A DNA stretch of 11,230 nt from Spirochaetaceae bacterium. Its GTDB lineage: Bacteria > Spirochaetota > Spirochaetia > B11-G9. Under the pieces are notes generated by a model that was not told where the DNA came from, did not search any database, and worked only from the letters and a program-made list of their open reading frames with translations. The stretch covers positions 1 to 11,230 of the forward strand of contig JAUVLL010000065.1 of the NCBI GenBank assembly GCA_030600745.1. The letters are read 5' to 3'. Made by a program: the position numbers and the translations under genes. This document shows positions 1 to 7,234 of the stretch, in pieces; within the stretch, counting starts at the first letter, position 1, and every line of letters starts with the position of its first letter.

Positions 1-971
1 AACTTTTGGATCGCATTACAAGAATTAGAAGGGAATCTGCATTGGAACTTGGTCTGGTTGTACCCAGAATAAGAATAATTGACAATATGAGACTTGAACC
101 CAGTGAGTATTGCATTAAGATAACAGGAGTTTCTATTGGGAAAGGCGTTATTCGTATTGCCCATTTCCTTGCAATTAATCCGGGCACAGTAGTAGAACCT
201 ATTCAAGGAGAAAAAACAACAGATCCGGCATTTAATCTGCCTGCTCTTTGGATAGGTGAAGATCAGCGGGAGCTTGCTGAGCGAAGGGGATACACTGTAG
301 TTGATGCTCCCTCTATAATAGCAACCCATCTGACAGAAGTTATAAAAAAACATTCTTATGAGATGCTCGGTCGGCAGGAAGTTAAAAAAATACTGGATAC
401 CCTTAAAACTGATTACTCAGCTGTTGTTGACGAGGTAACAAAGACTCTTTCTCTGGGTGAAGTTCAAAAAGTCCTTCAGGGATTACTGATTGAACAGGTT
501 TCTATACGGAATATGATACCAATCCTTGAAACTCTGGCTGATTATGGTGTAGTTTCAAAGGAAATAAGTTTTCTGATTGAAAAAGTCAGGCAAACTCTTG
601 GAAGACAAATATGTCTTCAATATGCAAATGACGGTAAGGTTCTAAAAGTCCTGACAATTGCTCCTGATCTTGAGCAATTGATAATAGAATCAAGACTTGA
701 TACTGCAGGTGGTCCGATAACAGCCCTTAAGCCTGCTGTCCACAGGCAGTGGATTACAACAGTAACCAATGCCGTTCATAATGCACAGACAGCAGGTTAT
801 TTGCCAATAATACTCTGTTCAGAAGCCGCCAGGATTCTAGTTAAAAAAAGTACTGCCAGAGATCTGCCTGAACTGGTTGTTTTGTCGGTACCTGAGATAG
901 CTTCTGAAATTATAACAGAGGGTGTTGGTGAGATCCTGCTGGAAAGCAAAATAGAAAGTACTGCAGGGTAG
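1..971 (+). CDS. flhA: Flagellar biosynthesis protein FlhA, C-terminal part (5' end outside window)
   Basis: FlhA is the export-gate protein of the flagellar type III secretion apparatus. Its N-terminal half forms a ring of membrane helices and its C-terminal half is a cytoplasmic ring that docks export substrates and chaperones. Reading frame 3 is open from the left edge, and 322 residues plus a TAG stop are visible. FlhA proteins are usually about 690-700 residues, so this is roughly the C-terminal 45%, entirely the cytoplasmic domain, and no membrane segment is present. Family landmarks are the segment LLDRITRIRRESALELG at the start, the LEPSEYCIKI stretch shortly after, and LSLGEVQKVLQGLL followed by ILETLADYG near the middle. 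The TTG at 6-8 is an internal codon, not a start. flhF follows 11 bases downstream. Identification is firm; the start lies outside the window. Confidence 0.96.
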   Translation, partial: LLDRITRIRRESALELGLVVPRIRIIDNMRLEPSEYCIKITGVSIGKGVIRIAHFLAINPGTVVEPIQGEKTTDPAFNLPALWIGEDQRELAERRGYTVVDAPSIIATHLTEVIKKHSYEMLGRQEVKKILDTLKTDYSAVVDEVTKTLSLGEVQKVLQGLLIEQVSIRNMIPILETLADYGVVSKEISFLIEKVRQTLGRQICLQYANDGKVLKVLTIAPDLEQLIIESRLDTAGGPITALKPAVHRQWITTVTNAVHNAQTAGYLPIILCSEAARILVKKSTARDLPELVVLSVPEIASEIITEGVGEILLESKIESTAG

Positions 972-982
972 AGGGAGAGGAA

Positions 983-2128
983 ATGGAATACTTTACAGAA
1001 ACTGCTTCTACATACCGGGAAGCAAGGGACTTAATTAGTGCAAAGTATGGTGAAAGGGCAAAAGTTATGAATTACCGCTCTATCCGGATTGGCGGCATTC
1101 TAGGTATGTTTTCGAAAGAAGGAATTGAGATTAGCGGATATATTTCTGATGATCATTACAAAAGAAAGAAAATAAATCTTGAAGATGAAAAAAAGAAGAT
1201 ACTGGAAACTGCCAAAAATGATAAGACAATGCAAAATGTTTTAAATGAAGTGAAATCATTAAAGGATCATTTTGATTCTACTATCAGCGGAGTTGAAAAA
1301 AAACACAGTTCAATAGAGGCTATAGAAAGTATTCTTTCGGACAATGAATTTTCATTTACATATATTCAGTTAATTTCTGATCGGCTAAAACACTCTCTTA
1401 CTGTTGATGAGCTGGAAAATCTGAATTTAGTAAAAGATAAGGTTTCGGAATGGATAAAAGAAAGTATTAAAATTGATACGGAAGAGAATTTTAATCTTTC
1501 CAAAGTGGTTATACTTGTAGGCCCTACAGGGGTGGGAAAAACAACTACAATAGCAAAACTTGCGGCAAATCACTCCAGTGTTACACGAAGTAAATATGCC
1601 AAATCGGTAAGAATGATAACAATAGATAATTACAGAATAGGTGCCAAAAAGCAGATAGAAACCTATGGTGAGATCATGGGTATACCTGTTGCATGTGTAG
1701 AAAGTTATAAAGAGCTGGAACAGAAGATAAACTTGTTTCAGGATGCTGATTTGATTTTAGTGGATACGATTGGTAAGAGTCCAAAGGATTATATGAAACT
1801 TGCAGAGATGCGTGAGATGCTTGATGCCTGCGGGAATAGTTCTGAAGTATATCTTGCAATGAGTGCAACTACAAAAATTTCCGATGTGAAGGAAATATTG
1901 CGGCAATTTGAACCATTTAATTATAGATCGATCATATTAACAAAACTTGATGAGACCATGCGTATAGGCAATATTATCAGTATACTATCAGAAAATAATA
2001 AATCTTTAACTTATCTGACAGATGGTCAGATTGTGCCCCAGGATATTGAATGGGTTACTGCTAAAAGGCTTATGCGTACAGTTGAAGGCTTAAATACAGG
2101 TTATCTGGTGTCGGGGAGTGTATCATGA
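983..2128 (+). CDS. flhF: FlhF, SRP-type GTPase controlling flagellar placement
   Basis: FlhF is a signal-recognition-particle-family GTPase that recruits early flagellar components to the assembly site. In spirochaetes it is expected to act at the subpolar insertion of periplasmic flagella. The 381-residue length is normal. The N-terminal basic (B) domain starts MEYFTETASTYREARDLI, followed by a charged linker to about residue 165. The NG GTPase domain has the P-loop GPTGVGKTT (180-188), a G3 segment DTIGKSP beginning at D261, and the G4 motif TKLD (320-323). G3 departs from the usual DTAGR, with Ile for Ala and Lys for Arg. The ATG start is supported by the purine-rich GGGAGAGG at 973-980, two bases before it. 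That spacing is short, but the N-terminus matches the family. The gene overlaps flhG by 4 bases (ATGA), indicating translational coupling with its regulator. Confidence 0.96.
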   Translation: MEYFTETASTYREARDLISAKYGERAKVMNYRSIRIGGILGMFSKEGIEISGYISDDHYKRKKINLEDEKKKILETAKNDKTMQNVLNEVKSLKDHFDSTISGVEKKHSSIEAIESILSDNEFSFTYIQLISDRLKHSLTVDELENLNLVKDKVSEWIKESIKIDTEENFNLSKVVILVGPTGVGKTTTIAKLAANHSSVTRSKYAKSVRMITIDNYRIGAKKQIETYGEIMGIPVACVESYKELEQKINLFQDADLILVDTIGKSPKDYMKLAEMREMLDACGNSSEVYLAMSATTKISDVKEILRQFEPFNYRSIILTKLDETMRIGNIISILSENNKSLTYLTDGQIVPQDIEWVTAKRLMRTVEGLNTGYLVSGSVS

Positions 2129-2988
2129 CTGATCAGGCTGAACAGCTTAGGGAAATAATGAGGTCAAGGAATGAGAATGGCAGTGTTAATTCAAAAACCA
2201 GAGTAATTGCAGTATCCAGCGGTAAGGGCGGAGTTGGAAAAACCAATATGTCAATTAATATTGCAATTGCTTATTCCCAGCTTGGTAAAAAAGTGATGGT
2301 GATGGATGCTGATCTTGGTCTTGCTAATGTAAATGTTGCAATGGGAATAATCCCTAAATATAATCTGTACCATTTAATCAAACAGAAGAAAAAAATGAAT
2401 GATATTATTATTAATACGGATTTTGGTATTCAAATAATTGCGGGAGCCTCAGGTTTTTCAAAAATAGCAAATCTTTCAGATAAAGAAAGAGAAAATTTTA
2501 TAGATGAAATCTCTAAAATGGATGCTGTAGATGTAATAGTTATTGATACAAGCGCCGGAGTATCAAGCAACGTTCTTGATTTTATTGCTGCAGCTGATGA
2601 TGTAATTATTGTAACCACGCCTGAACCCACTGCAATTACTGATGCATATGGAATTATAAAAATAATTGCTACAGAAATAGACAATATGAATCTTGGTATA
2701 AAATTGATTGTAAACAGAGTAAAAAGTGTTACTGAGGGGAAAAAAGTTTCAGAGCGGGTTATTAATATAGCAAGTCAGTTTCTAAATTTGAAAGTGGATT
2801 ATCTCGGGTACGTATATGATGATATTCAGGTTTCCCAGGCAATACTTAAACAAAAACCGTTTATTATTATTGACCCTAATAGTAAAGCTTCTATTTGTAT
2901 TAAGCATATTGTAAGCCGACTTGAAAAAGTGGAATATAAAGAGGGTGGAGGGCTGAAAAAATTCCTCAGTCGTCTTGTAGGAAGGTAA
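2125..2988 (+). CDS. flhG: FlhG (FleN/YlxH), MinD-like ATPase regulating flagellar number
   Basis: FlhG is a MinD/ParA-family ATPase that stimulates FlhF GTP hydrolysis and limits flagellar number. The 287 residues show every expected part. Residues 3-9 (DQAEQLR) match the N-terminal DQAxxLR activator helix that contacts FlhF. Residues 34-40 (KGGVGKT) form the deviant Walker A with signature lysine K34. D61 lies in MDADLGLAN, D141 in VIDTSAG, and a TTPEPTAITDAYG segment follows. The last 11 residues (LKKFLSRLVGR, 277-287) form a basic amphipathic helix like the MinD/FlhG membrane-targeting sequence. The start at 2125 overlaps the flhF stop as ATGA. Composition is AT-rich like its neighbours. 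After this gene the operon has its only sizeable gap before the next gene. Function is assigned from family knowledge plus the intact motifs. Confidence 0.95.
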   Translation: MTDQAEQLREIMRSRNENGSVNSKTRVIAVSSGKGGVGKTNMSINIAIAYSQLGKKVMVMDADLGLANVNVAMGIIPKYNLYHLIKQKKKMNDIIINTDFGIQIIAGASGFSKIANLSDKERENFIDEISKMDAVDVIVIDTSAGVSSNVLDFIAAADDVIIVTTPEPTAITDAYGIIKIIATEIDNMNLGIKLIVNRVKSVTEGKKVSERVINIASQFLNLKVDYLGYVYDDIQVSQAILKQKPFIIIDPNSKASICIKHIVSRLEKVEYKEGGGLKKFLSRLVGR

Positions 2989-3010
2989 AAGTGGTTACAA
3001 TAAACTTAAC

Positions 3011-3039
3011 TTGACGGCTTTTATCTATTGTCGTAATCT
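3011..3039 (+). promoter_or_regulatory. Possible internal promoter in the flhG/next-gene gap
   Basis: In the 67-base gap after flhG, TTGACG (3011-3016) lies 17 bases before TAATCT (3034-3039). The -35 matches five of six housekeeping consensus positions, with ideal spacing, but the -10 matches only three of six. The same stretch can be read as a poor flagellar-sigma promoter, TTGA-N15-GTCGTAAT. Either would allow the sigma-factor half of the operon to be transcribed separately. The call rests on spacing and sequence only. Confidence 0.35.
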
Positions 3040-3055
3040 ATAGGCGGAGTTTTAT

Positions 3056-3673
3056 ATGATGAAAGACTGGAAGATTATTGTTATAAGTGCAACTCTTGCA
3101 TTTACGCTTTCTGTAATTTTCGGTTTTTTTGGACGTGTAAGTTTTGGTATTTTGTTGATTCGGGCATTGGCAGGAGCAGTTCTCTTTGGAGTTGCGGGCT
3201 TTGGAGCATCTTTTTTGTTTCGCAGATATCTGCCTGAATTATATGAATTACAGGCAGAACCTGCTTTGGAGAATTCGAATGATTTAAAAGTGGCAGAAGG
3301 AATTCAAAATGAATCCGGAGACTCTGATATTGCATCTTCAACCGGAGCGAAGATAGATATTTCCATTGATGATGGAGATGAGAATATTGCAGCTTCGATA
3401 ATGAAAAAGAGTGAAGCTGGTTATAAAGAAGAATCTGAAGAAGGAAATCAACTGGTTGATGAAGTTACAGACAATGATCAGGTTCCCGGAAATATTGATG
3501 TACTCCCGGATATGGGGGTGTTTTCAAATTCCTTTGAAAATGAAGTGGATGATGTAATGGGTGAGGCTACTAAGGCTGGAGCAGTTACTTTAGATATAAT
3601 GGGTGAAGAGCAGGATCCCGAACTTGTAGTAAGGGCTGTTAGAACCATGGTTAAAAAGGATCAGGAAGGATAA
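3056..3673 (+). CDS. Uncharacterised membrane protein with long acidic cytoplasmic tail
   Basis: I do not recognise a named family. The 205 residues begin with two hydrophobic helices (about 7-26 and 30-55). The flanking residues K3, K6 and R56-R57 put both ends in the cytoplasm by the positive-inside rule. From about residue 60 to 175 the chain is rich in Asp, Glu, Ser and Gly and probably disordered. The last 30 residues (ending in VVRAVRTMVKKDQEG) look like an ordered helix. A GGCGGAG ribosome site (3043-3049) is 6 bases from the first ATG (3056) and 9 from the second (3059), so either could be used. The gene overlaps the sigma-factor gene at its stop codon. Its place between flhG and fliA, which I recall as also occupied by hypothetical genes in Treponema, suggests a flagellar role, perhaps as a membrane tether or assembly factor. 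That role is inference. Confidence 0.85.
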   Translation: MMKDWKIIVISATLAFTLSVIFGFFGRVSFGILLIRALAGAVLFGVAGFGASFLFRRYLPELYELQAEPALENSNDLKVAEGIQNESGDSDIASSTGAKIDISIDDGDENIAASIMKKSEAGYKEESEEGNQLVDEVTDNDQVPGNIDVLPDMGVFSNSFENEVDDVMGEATKAGAVTLDIMGEEQDPELVVRAVRTMVKKDQEG

Positions 3674-3675
3674 TG

Positions 3676-4464
3676 ATGGCTGATAAACTTTTACAGGATA
3701 AATCCGAAGAAGAACTCTGGGCGCTTTTTAAACAAAACAGAGATCCCCAAATCAGGGATCTGTTTGTCAGGCAATATGCTCCCCTTGTAAAGTATGTTGC
3801 AGGAAAAGTTGCAATGGGTATGCCTCATAACGTTGAATTTGATGATCTTGTTGGGTTTGGTGTTTTCGGTTTATTTGATGCAATTAAGAAGTTTGATCCT
3901 GATAAACATGTTAAGTTTAAAACTTATGCTGTTACAAGGATAAGAGGTGCTATTTTTGATGAACTGCGCTCTATCGACTGGGTTCCAAGATCTGTAAGGC
4001 AGAAAACCAGAGAAATTGAGGATACTATACACCGACTTGAATCATCACTGGGAAGGGCTGCAAGTGATCAGGAAATTGCTGATGAGATGAGGATGACCAC
4101 AAAAGAATTTCAGAAGACTATGATGAAGATCAGTGGGACTTCAATTCTATCTCTTAACGATGTATGGTACACAGGTGATGATAATGACAAGGTTTCAATT
4201 GTAGACAGTATAGAATCTCCTTCCAGTTTGAATCCTGATATTATTGTTGAAAAAGATGAAATAAAAAGAGTAATAATTCAGGCGATAACTGAACTTCCTG
4301 AAAAAGAGAAGAAGGTTCTTGTCCTCTATTATTATGAAGATCTTACGTTGAAGGAAATAGGGAAAATACTGGAAGTGACCGAATCAAGAATTAGTCAGCT
4401 TCATACTAAAGCAATTATGAGATTGAGGGCAAAGCTGACAAATATAAAAAAGGGTATTTTCTAA
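3676..4464 (+). CDS. fliA: Flagellar RNA polymerase sigma factor, FliA/WhiG (sigma-28) family
   Basis: This sigma factor directs core RNA polymerase to late flagellar and chemotaxis promoters. Its 262 residues show sigma region 2 (YAPLVKYVAGKV through FDDLVGFGVFGLFDAIKKFD and FKTYAVTRIRGAIFDELRSI), then DWVPRSVRQK leading into region 3. Region 4 (TELPEKEKKVLVLYYYEDLT, then LKEIGKILEVTESRISQLH) is the -35-binding helix-turn-helix. Two in-frame ATGs stand side by side, at 3673 (overlapping the previous stop) and 3676. The ribosome site GGAAGGA (3664-3670) lies only 2 bases from the first but 5 from the second, so I prefer 3676; the choice changes one residue. Many annotations label spirochaete members WhiG. 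In other bacteria FliA is held inactive by FlgM, and no flgM is visible here. The family is certain; the target promoters are not shown by this window. Confidence 0.95.
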   Translation: MADKLLQDKSEEELWALFKQNRDPQIRDLFVRQYAPLVKYVAGKVAMGMPHNVEFDDLVGFGVFGLFDAIKKFDPDKHVKFKTYAVTRIRGAIFDELRSIDWVPRSVRQKTREIEDTIHRLESSLGRAASDQEIADEMRMTTKEFQKTMMKISGTSILSLNDVWYTGDDNDKVSIVDSIESPSSLNPDIIVEKDEIKRVIIQAITELPEKEKKVLVLYYYEDLTLKEIGKILEVTESRISQLHTKAIMRLRAKLTNIKKGIF

Positions 4465-4465
4465 C

Positions 4466-4480
4466 AGGAGTTACCCATTG
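4466..4480 (+). promoter_or_regulatory. Ribosome binding site that selects a TTG start for fapA
   Basis: AGGAG at 4466-4470 is followed after 7 bases by TTG at 4478-4480, the ideal distance. The first in-frame ATG is codon 11 and has no comparable site upstream, so the rare TTG is the likely initiator. Confidence 0.75.
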
Positions 4481-6415
4481 GTAAATATTGGAAATATAAG
4501 AGATTATATGCGTTCTCAGGCAGAGGAAGACAGGATTAAAAAATGGATTCAGGTTGAGGGAGTGGATCTTGATGATGCTTTAAGGCAGGCGGCAATAGAG
4601 TTGGGTGTGTCTGTTAAAAAACTTGAATATGAGATTAGAGATCCCGGGAAAAAAGGTTCTTTTGGATTAGGGATGCGTAAATGTGTGATAATTGCATATC
4701 CGGTAATATCCAGGGTTGACGATAATCTGGATGAAGATTTTGATATTAATCTTTCAGGAGTAGAAGAAAAATCTGTAGATAAGGATAGTGAGATTATTGT
4801 ACGCCTTACTTCTGGAGGAGCATTTTTAGCAGTATTCCCACCACTGGGTAAAGGCAGGAAAGCTACAGAAAAGCAGGCTGTTGCAAAATTAAATTCCCGT
4901 AATGTAAAAGATATTGATCAGCGTTTAGTATCCGAGGTTATAAAAATTGCTAATGGTAGTTCTGTTAAAGTTGGAGAGTTTATATATAATCCGGCATCAG
5001 ATGCTATTATTTCTGTTGAAATAACAGATTTTGAAATGAAGGCTTTTATTTCAGTAAAAATGCCTGGTAAAGGTGGAACAGATGTTGATTTTGATACTGT
5101 ACTAAATTTTCTTACCAATAATAATGTTATTCATGGAATAGATGAAGATCGTATAAGAGAATTGGAAAATCATCCTGTTTATGATACATCGATACTTATT
5201 GCTGAAGGGACAAAAGCTGTTAATGGAAATGATGCAACTATTATCTATAATTTTGATATAAACAGATCAGAAATAAAACTTAAAGAGAAAAATGGTAAGG
5301 TTGACTTCAAAGAACAGAATCTTATAAAGAATGTTGTTGAAGGACAGGCTCTTGCCAGGAAAATCTCTCTGGAAGAGGGACAGTCCGGCAGGACTGTTAC
5401 CGGCAGGCTTCTCCCTGCAAAGGATGGTAAAGATATTGTTTTTGAAGTCGGAAAAAATGTTAAACTGTCCGATGACGGAAAGACTGCTGTTGCGGAAATC
5501 AATGGTCAGATAATGATTCTTTCAGGTAAGCCTAATGTTGAGCCTATCTACGTAGTTCCTGGTGATGTTAACTTAAAGACAGGTGGTAATGTAACTTTTT
5601 TGGGTACAGTTCTTGTTAAAGGGAGTGTTGACGATGGTTTTAAAGTGAAGGCTGCCGGTAATATCGAAGTTATAGGTAATGTTGGTAAAGCTGAACTGGA
5701 TGCAGAAGGTGAAATAATTGTACACCAGGGTGTAAATGGGAAAAATGGTGGATTTGTAAGGGCCGGGAAAAGTGTGTGGGCAAAATTCCTTGAAAATGCC
5801 ATTGTTGAGGCTGGTGAAATAGTTGTAGCAAGTGATGGTATAATCAATTGCAGGGTAGAAGCAAACAAAAAAATAATATGTCAGGGTAAACGTGCTACTA
5901 TTGTCGGAGGGGTATTAAGAGCAGCAGAAGAGATTCATGCAAAATCTTTAGGCTCTGTTGCAGGTTCTGAGACTGTACTGGAAGTTGGATATGACCCAAA
6001 GAGTAAAAAACGGCTAGTGGGACTTGCTGAGAATATGGAAACTCTAACTAAGGAACTTGATGAAGTAGAACTTAATATAAATACCATCAAAAATCTTGTT
6101 AAGCTGAAGAAGAAGCTTTCTGATGAGAAAAAAACTTACCTGAACCAGCTTATGGAAAAACAGTCTGAAATAGAGAAACAAAAGACTGCTGTTGTTGACG
6201 AAACAGAAGAGATTGAAGCTTATCTTTCTTCGTTATCAGTTAAAGGTCGTATTTCATCATCTTTTAAGGTTTTCCCTGGAGTTAAAATGCATATAAAGGA
6301 AGCTTTTCTGGAGGTAACAAATGAGTTTAAAGCTGTTACATTTATTAAAGAGAATGGACTTATTAAAATAAAAAGGTATGAGGAACTTGAGGAGGATTAT
6401 TCTAAAAAGAAATAA
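4478..6415 (+). CDS. fapA: FapA/DUF342 family protein with N-terminal Jag-type domain
   Basis: FapA (flagellar assembly protein A, DUF342) proteins are polymer-like beta-helical proteins linked in Vibrio to polar localisation and signal control of flagellar assembly. Their biochemical activity is unsettled. The 645 residues begin with a segment (about 22-75) resembling the Jag/KhpB N-terminal domain: VEGVDLDDALRQAAIELGVS, then the KKGSFGLG turn. The central part (about 90-510) is the DUF342 core, whose Gly/Val-rich repeats (for example GGNVTFLGTVLVKGSVDDGF and AAGNIEVIGNVGKAEL) suggest a stacked beta-helix. A strongly charged coiled coil follows at about 515-587, then a short C-terminal strand region. 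Translation starts at TTG 4478, 13 bases after fliA. The stop codon overlaps the next ATG by one base. Family assignment is strong; the precise role in this organism is inference. Confidence 0.9.
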   Translation: MVNIGNIRDYMRSQAEEDRIKKWIQVEGVDLDDALRQAAIELGVSVKKLEYEIRDPGKKGSFGLGMRKCVIIAYPVISRVDDNLDEDFDINLSGVEEKSVDKDSEIIVRLTSGGAFLAVFPPLGKGRKATEKQAVAKLNSRNVKDIDQRLVSEVIKIANGSSVKVGEFIYNPASDAIISVEITDFEMKAFISVKMPGKGGTDVDFDTVLNFLTNNNVIHGIDEDRIRELENHPVYDTSILIAEGTKAVNGNDATIIYNFDINRSEIKLKEKNGKVDFKEQNLIKNVVEGQALARKISLEEGQSGRTVTGRLLPAKDGKDIVFEVGKNVKLSDDGKTAVAEINGQIMILSGKPNVEPIYVVPGDVNLKTGGNVTFLGTVLVKGSVDDGFKVKAAGNIEVIGNVGKAELDAEGEIIVHQGVNGKNGGFVRAGKSVWAKFLENAIVEAGEIVVASDGIINCRVEANKKIICQGKRATIVGGVLRAAEEIHAKSLGSVAGSETVLEVGYDPKSKKRLVGLAENMETLTKELDEVELNINTIKNLVKLKKKLSDEKKTYLNQLMEKQSEIEKQKTAVVDETEEIEAYLSSLSVKGRISSSFKVFPGVKMHIKEAFLEVTNEFKAVTFIKENGLIKIKRYEELEEDYSKKK

Positions 6416-6744
6416 TGCCTATTCAGCCAATTGATTTACAGACGTTATTTGCTCACATTAATCAGGTGGGTAAGGAACAGGCTCTTCTTAAGGAGGGACT
6501 GACAGCTCAGCAGGCAGCTCAGGCGAATGAGTTGATAAAGGAAAAAAAACATCAGGATGAGAGTGTAAATAAAACAGGTGAGACTGATGAGGATAATCAG
6601 AAAATTCGTAACGATCAGGAAAAATCCAGTTCCGGGGAGTCGGGTAGTGATAATGAAACAGAAAATGAAAAACCTGGTAATAAAAAGAAAATGAGTATTT
6701 TTACAGATCCCGATCTCGGGAAAAATATAGATATATCAGGTTAG
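6415..6744 (+). CDS. Small hydrophilic protein of unknown function in the flagellar operon
   Basis: I do not recognise a characterised family. The 109 residues have three parts. The N-terminal helix-rich part (MPIQPIDLQTLFAHINQVGK to about residue 42) is rich in Gln, Ala and Leu. A low-complexity middle (about 43-93) is very rich in Glu, Asp, Lys, Asn and Ser and is probably disordered. The C-terminal tail ends in DPDLGKNIDISG. There is no signal peptide or membrane segment. The start ATG shares its first base with the fapA stop (TAATG). The nearest strong ribosome site, GAGGAGG at 6389-6395, is 19 bases away, too far for direct use, so translation probably depends on ribosomes finishing fapA. 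The ordered ends around a disordered centre suggest an adaptor joining two partners, but that is a guess. I have a vague memory of short proteins with this N-terminus next to fapA in other spirochaetes. Confidence 0.8.
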   Translation: MPIQPIDLQTLFAHINQVGKEQALLKEGLTAQQAAQANELIKEKKHQDESVNKTGETDEDNQKIRNDQEKSSSGESGSDNETENEKPGNKKKMSIFTDPDLGKNIDISG

Positions 6745-6748
6745 GTAG

Positions 6749-7231
6749 ATGCAGTATACAGCAATTATTGTTTCCCTGGTAGTTTTAATTATTGTAATAT
6801 TTGCTCTTGCTAATATCTTTGGTAAATTAAAAAAACTACAGAAATCAAATCTTATTGATCAATTAAAGAATGAAATTGATGAGTTAATACTTGAGTTTAA
6901 TCTTACAACCGATCGAAATATTAATATTCTGGAAGAAAAAGTAAGCACCTTAACCAGGCTTATAAATGATGCTGATAAGAGGATTAAAATACTTGGAAAA
7001 GAATTGGAAAGAAAAAAATCTGAATCTTTAGTGTATGATCAGCTTGGCAGAATTAATGATAATCGACCTTCAGTTGATAGTTCTTTGTCAACACCTGTAG
7101 TGAAAACAAGCAAAAAAGATAGAATAATTGAACTTTATAATAATGGTTTCACAAGTGCTGTAATTGCGTCCAGGGTAGGCTCAACAGTGGGAGAGGTAGA
7201 ATTAATTATTTCGTTGATTAAGGGTAGATAA
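6749..7231 (+). CDS. SwrB-like membrane protein (DUF6115/DUF2802-type architecture)
   Basis: The 160-residue protein has a single N-terminal membrane helix (about 3-25, YTAIIVSLVVLIIVIFALAN), then a charged coiled coil (about 27-90), a Ser/Asp-rich linker, and a C-terminal helix-turn-helix-like segment (about 122-160). That segment contains RIIELYNNGFTSAVIASRVG followed by STVGEVELIISL. This layout, length and position just downstream of the flagellar sigma gene match Bacillus SwrB, which promotes flagellar export-gate activation and hook-basal-body completion. Similar DUF2802 proteins sit in Pseudomonas flagellar/chemotaxis clusters. The C-terminal pattern (ELxxxGxxxxxIAxxxGxxxGEVELIISL) is the main support. 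The ribosome site is weak, either AGG at 6738-6740 or coupling to the previous stop 4 bases away. SwrB-like function is inference from architecture and synteny; pairwise sequence identity is probably low. Confidence 0.85.
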   Translation: MQYTAIIVSLVVLIIVIFALANIFGKLKKLQKSNLIDQLKNEIDELILEFNLTTDRNINILEEKVSTLTRLINDADKRIKILGKELERKKSESLVYDQLGRINDNRPSVDSSLSTPVVKTSKKDRIIELYNNGFTSAVIASRVGSTVGEVELIISLIKGR

Positions 7232-7234
7232 TAT

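Noticed and set aside
3102..3341. A 79-codon minus-strand frame opposite the acidic-tail membrane protein
   Set aside because: The plus-strand gene has an excellent ribosome site, clear membrane helices and operon position; the antisense frame has none of these.
5548..5868. A 106-codon minus-strand frame opposite the FapA beta-helix
   Set aside because: It is antisense to a clear conserved gene; its Ser/Thr/Pro-rich composition is that of the complement of Gly/Val-rich codons.
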